Positions 14,183 to 15,238 of a stretch of DNA of 15,238 nucleotides are shown here, piece by piece. Positions within the stretch are counted from its first letter, which is position 1, and every line of letters begins with the position of its first letter. The DNA is from SIG607 sp045533195 (GTDB lineage Bacteria; Bacillota; Clostridia; Oscillospirales; Acutalibacteraceae), in assembly GCA_045533195.1 (NCBI GenBank), contig JAZSHI010000008.1, forward strand, positions 1 through 15,238. Reading direction: 5' to 3'. A model generated the notes under the pieces. That model did no database searches. It was not told the origin of the DNA and was given only the letters and a program-made list of their open reading frames with translations. The position numbers and the translations under genes were made by a program.

Positions 14183-15238
14183 TTATTCAGCGGTTTCCTC
14201 AGCATTAGCTTCCTCTGCCGCTGCTTCTTCTACTGCTTCTTCTACAGGAGCAGCTTCCTCTTCGGGAAGGAGAGCGCGGATAGAAAGGCTAACACGCTTT
14301 TTCTCATAGTCAACAGCAATAATCTTAGCTTCAACTTCCTGACCAACGCTAAGTTCGTCCTGAGGTTTAGCAACGTGCTTATTGGCAATCTGAGAAATAT
14401 GAATAAGACCGTCAATACCGGGGATAATACGAGCGAAAGCACCGTAAGAAGTCATACTAACAACGGTAGCCTTAACTGTTTCGTCAACGGCAAAATTCTT
14501 TTCGAAAATTACCCACGGATTTTCTTCGGGCTTCTTATAGCCTAAGGAAATCTTTTTCTTTTCAGTATCTATTGCCTTAACGTAAACTTCAATTTCATCG
14601 CCTACGAGAACAACCTCGCTGGGATTCTTGATTCTCTGCCAAGAGAGTTCGGAAATGTGAACCATTCCGTCAACACCGCCGATATCAACGAATGCGCCGT
14701 AGCTGGTTAAGGACTTAACCTTACCGGTAAAGCGTTCGCCAACAGCGATATTCTCCCAAAGCTGAGCAGCAGCTGCCTTCTTTTCTTCGCGAAGAACGTT
14801 ACGGATAGAACCGATTGCTCTTCTGCCTCTGCCGATTTCGATGATACGGAAACGTACCTCTTTACCCTTTAAATCTTCGATAGGCTCACTCTTAGTAAGT
14901 GTTGCCTGAGAAGCAGGAATGAAAATACGGATACCGTTTGCAAAAACGGTTACGCCACCCTTAATGATATCTTTAACGACACCGGTAAGAATCTCGCCGC
15001 TGTCCTTGGCTGCAACAATATTGTCCCAACCGGCAATAGCATCGAAACGACGCTTAGAGAGCATTACGGTTCCTTCCTGATCATTTGTGCGCATAATGAT
15101 AAGATTCATAGTATCGCCTACGCTTACTTCCTTTAAGATATCAGCGTTAGCGTCTGCAGAGTATTCCTCCTTAGTAATGTAGCCGGCAAGACCTCTGCCA
15201 ATGTCCACCTGAATCTCATTCTCGCTTACTGCAAGAAC
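14183..15238 (-). CDS. rpsA: Ribosomal protein S1 homologue, four S1 domains (N-terminus beyond right edge)
   Basis: The reading frame is open to the right edge, giving 351 residues of the C-terminal part; a GTG at 15206-15208 is an internal valine, not a start. Four S1 (OB-fold) RNA-binding domains are seen: a partial one at 1-65 (ending MLSKRRFDAI), a divergent one about 81-150 (VKDIIKGGVTVFANGIRIFI), and two canonical ones about 167-235 (SYGAFVDIGGVDGMVHISEL) and 252-323 (SYGAFARIIPGIDGLIHISQ). An Ala/Glu-rich acidic tail (about 324-351) closes the protein. In Firmicutes such S1 homologues bind mRNA and may help initiation or RNA stability. In some Clostridia S1 is fused to IspH; the missing N-terminus prevents a check here. 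It ends at a terminator 11 nt after the stop codon. Confidence 0.92.
   Translation of the reverse strand, partial: VLAVSENEIQVDIGRGLAGYITKEEYSADANADILKEVSVGDTMNLIIMRTNDQEGTVMLSKRRFDAIAGWDNIVAAKDSGEILTGVVKDIIKGGVTVFANGIRIFIPASQATLTKSEPIEDLKGKEVRFRIIEIGRGRRAIGSIRNVLREEKKAAAAQLWENIAVGERFTGKVKSLTSYGAFVDIGGVDGMVHISELSWQRIKNPSEVVLVGDEIEVYVKAIDTEKKKISLGYKKPEENPWVIFEKNFAVDETVKATVVSMTSYGAFARIIPGIDGLIHISQIANKHVAKPQDELSVGQEVEAKIIAVDYEKKRVSLSIRALLPEEEAAPVEEAVEEAAAEEANAEETAE

Noticed and set aside
14183..14265. Repetitive Ala/Glu codons at the S1 C-terminus as a DNA repeat element
   Set aside because: They encode a plausible acidic tail, common in ribosomal and S1 proteins, and the units are too irregular for a repeat array.
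15181..15238. GTG at 15206-15208 as the start of the S1 protein
   Set aside because: The frame remains open and S1-like up to the window edge (VLAVSENEIQVDIGRG), so the gene is simply cut by the edge.
1..15238. CRISPR array, tRNA, rRNA or insertion sequence
   Set aside because: Reading both strands I found no regularly spaced repeats, no tRNA-like cloverleaf, no rRNA sequence and no transposase or terminal inverted repeats.

Overview
The window looks like chromosome of a spore-forming member of the Clostridia, probably an uncultured gut-type Oscillospiraceae/Ruminococcaceae relative. The evidence is a Gram-positive L21-Prp-L27 ribosomal cluster with the L27 N-terminal extension, a sporulation sigma-K gene with a hydrophobic pro-sequence, consensus SD sites (GGAGG) and A/T-rich sigma-A promoters with 17-bp spacers, a four-domain S1 protein, and a secreted protein with a type I dockerin. 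The genus cannot be fixed from the sequence alone.

Layout. (1) 1-860, minus strand: start of rpmA (L27), prp (the protease that trims L27) and rplU (L21), behind a consensus promoter and a structured leader that is probably the L21 autoregulatory leader. (2) 874-2436, plus strand: a classical SDR oxidoreductase from a divergent promoter, then sigK, whose ribosome-binding site lies inside the hairpin that closes the SDR gene. (3) 6766-2412, minus strand: a tight five-gene housekeeping operon DUF951-prfA-tsaC-coaE-apeA (translation release, tRNA t6A, CoA synthesis, peptide turnover), with one promoter, gene junctions that overlap or lie 1 nt apart, and a strong terminator. (4) 6784-10366, plus strand: a divergent two-gene operon of an SbcD/YhaO-like metallophosphoesterase and a YhaN-like SMC/Rad50-type ATPase carrying two membrane helices in its coiled coil. 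(5) 10372-14119, minus strand: an A/T-rich accessory block with a decayed BspA/DUF285-type repeat protein, an orphan one-helix membrane protein, a secreted dockerin-phosphoesterase-DUF285 protein and an orphan six-helix membrane protein. (6) 14137-15238, minus strand: the 3' part of an rpsA-like gene and its terminator.

The core parts are ordinary. The points that merit attention are regulatory overlaps and the accessory block: two places where a terminator-type hairpin coincides with the next gene's expression signals (sigK, and the orphan gene at 10704-11156), the alternative pairings of the L21 leader, the unusual architecture of the dockerin-phosphoesterase protein, and the relic next to it that belongs to the same repeat family. 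I found no CRISPR array, transposase, integrase, tRNA or rRNA, and no clear case for a wholly new multi-gene system.
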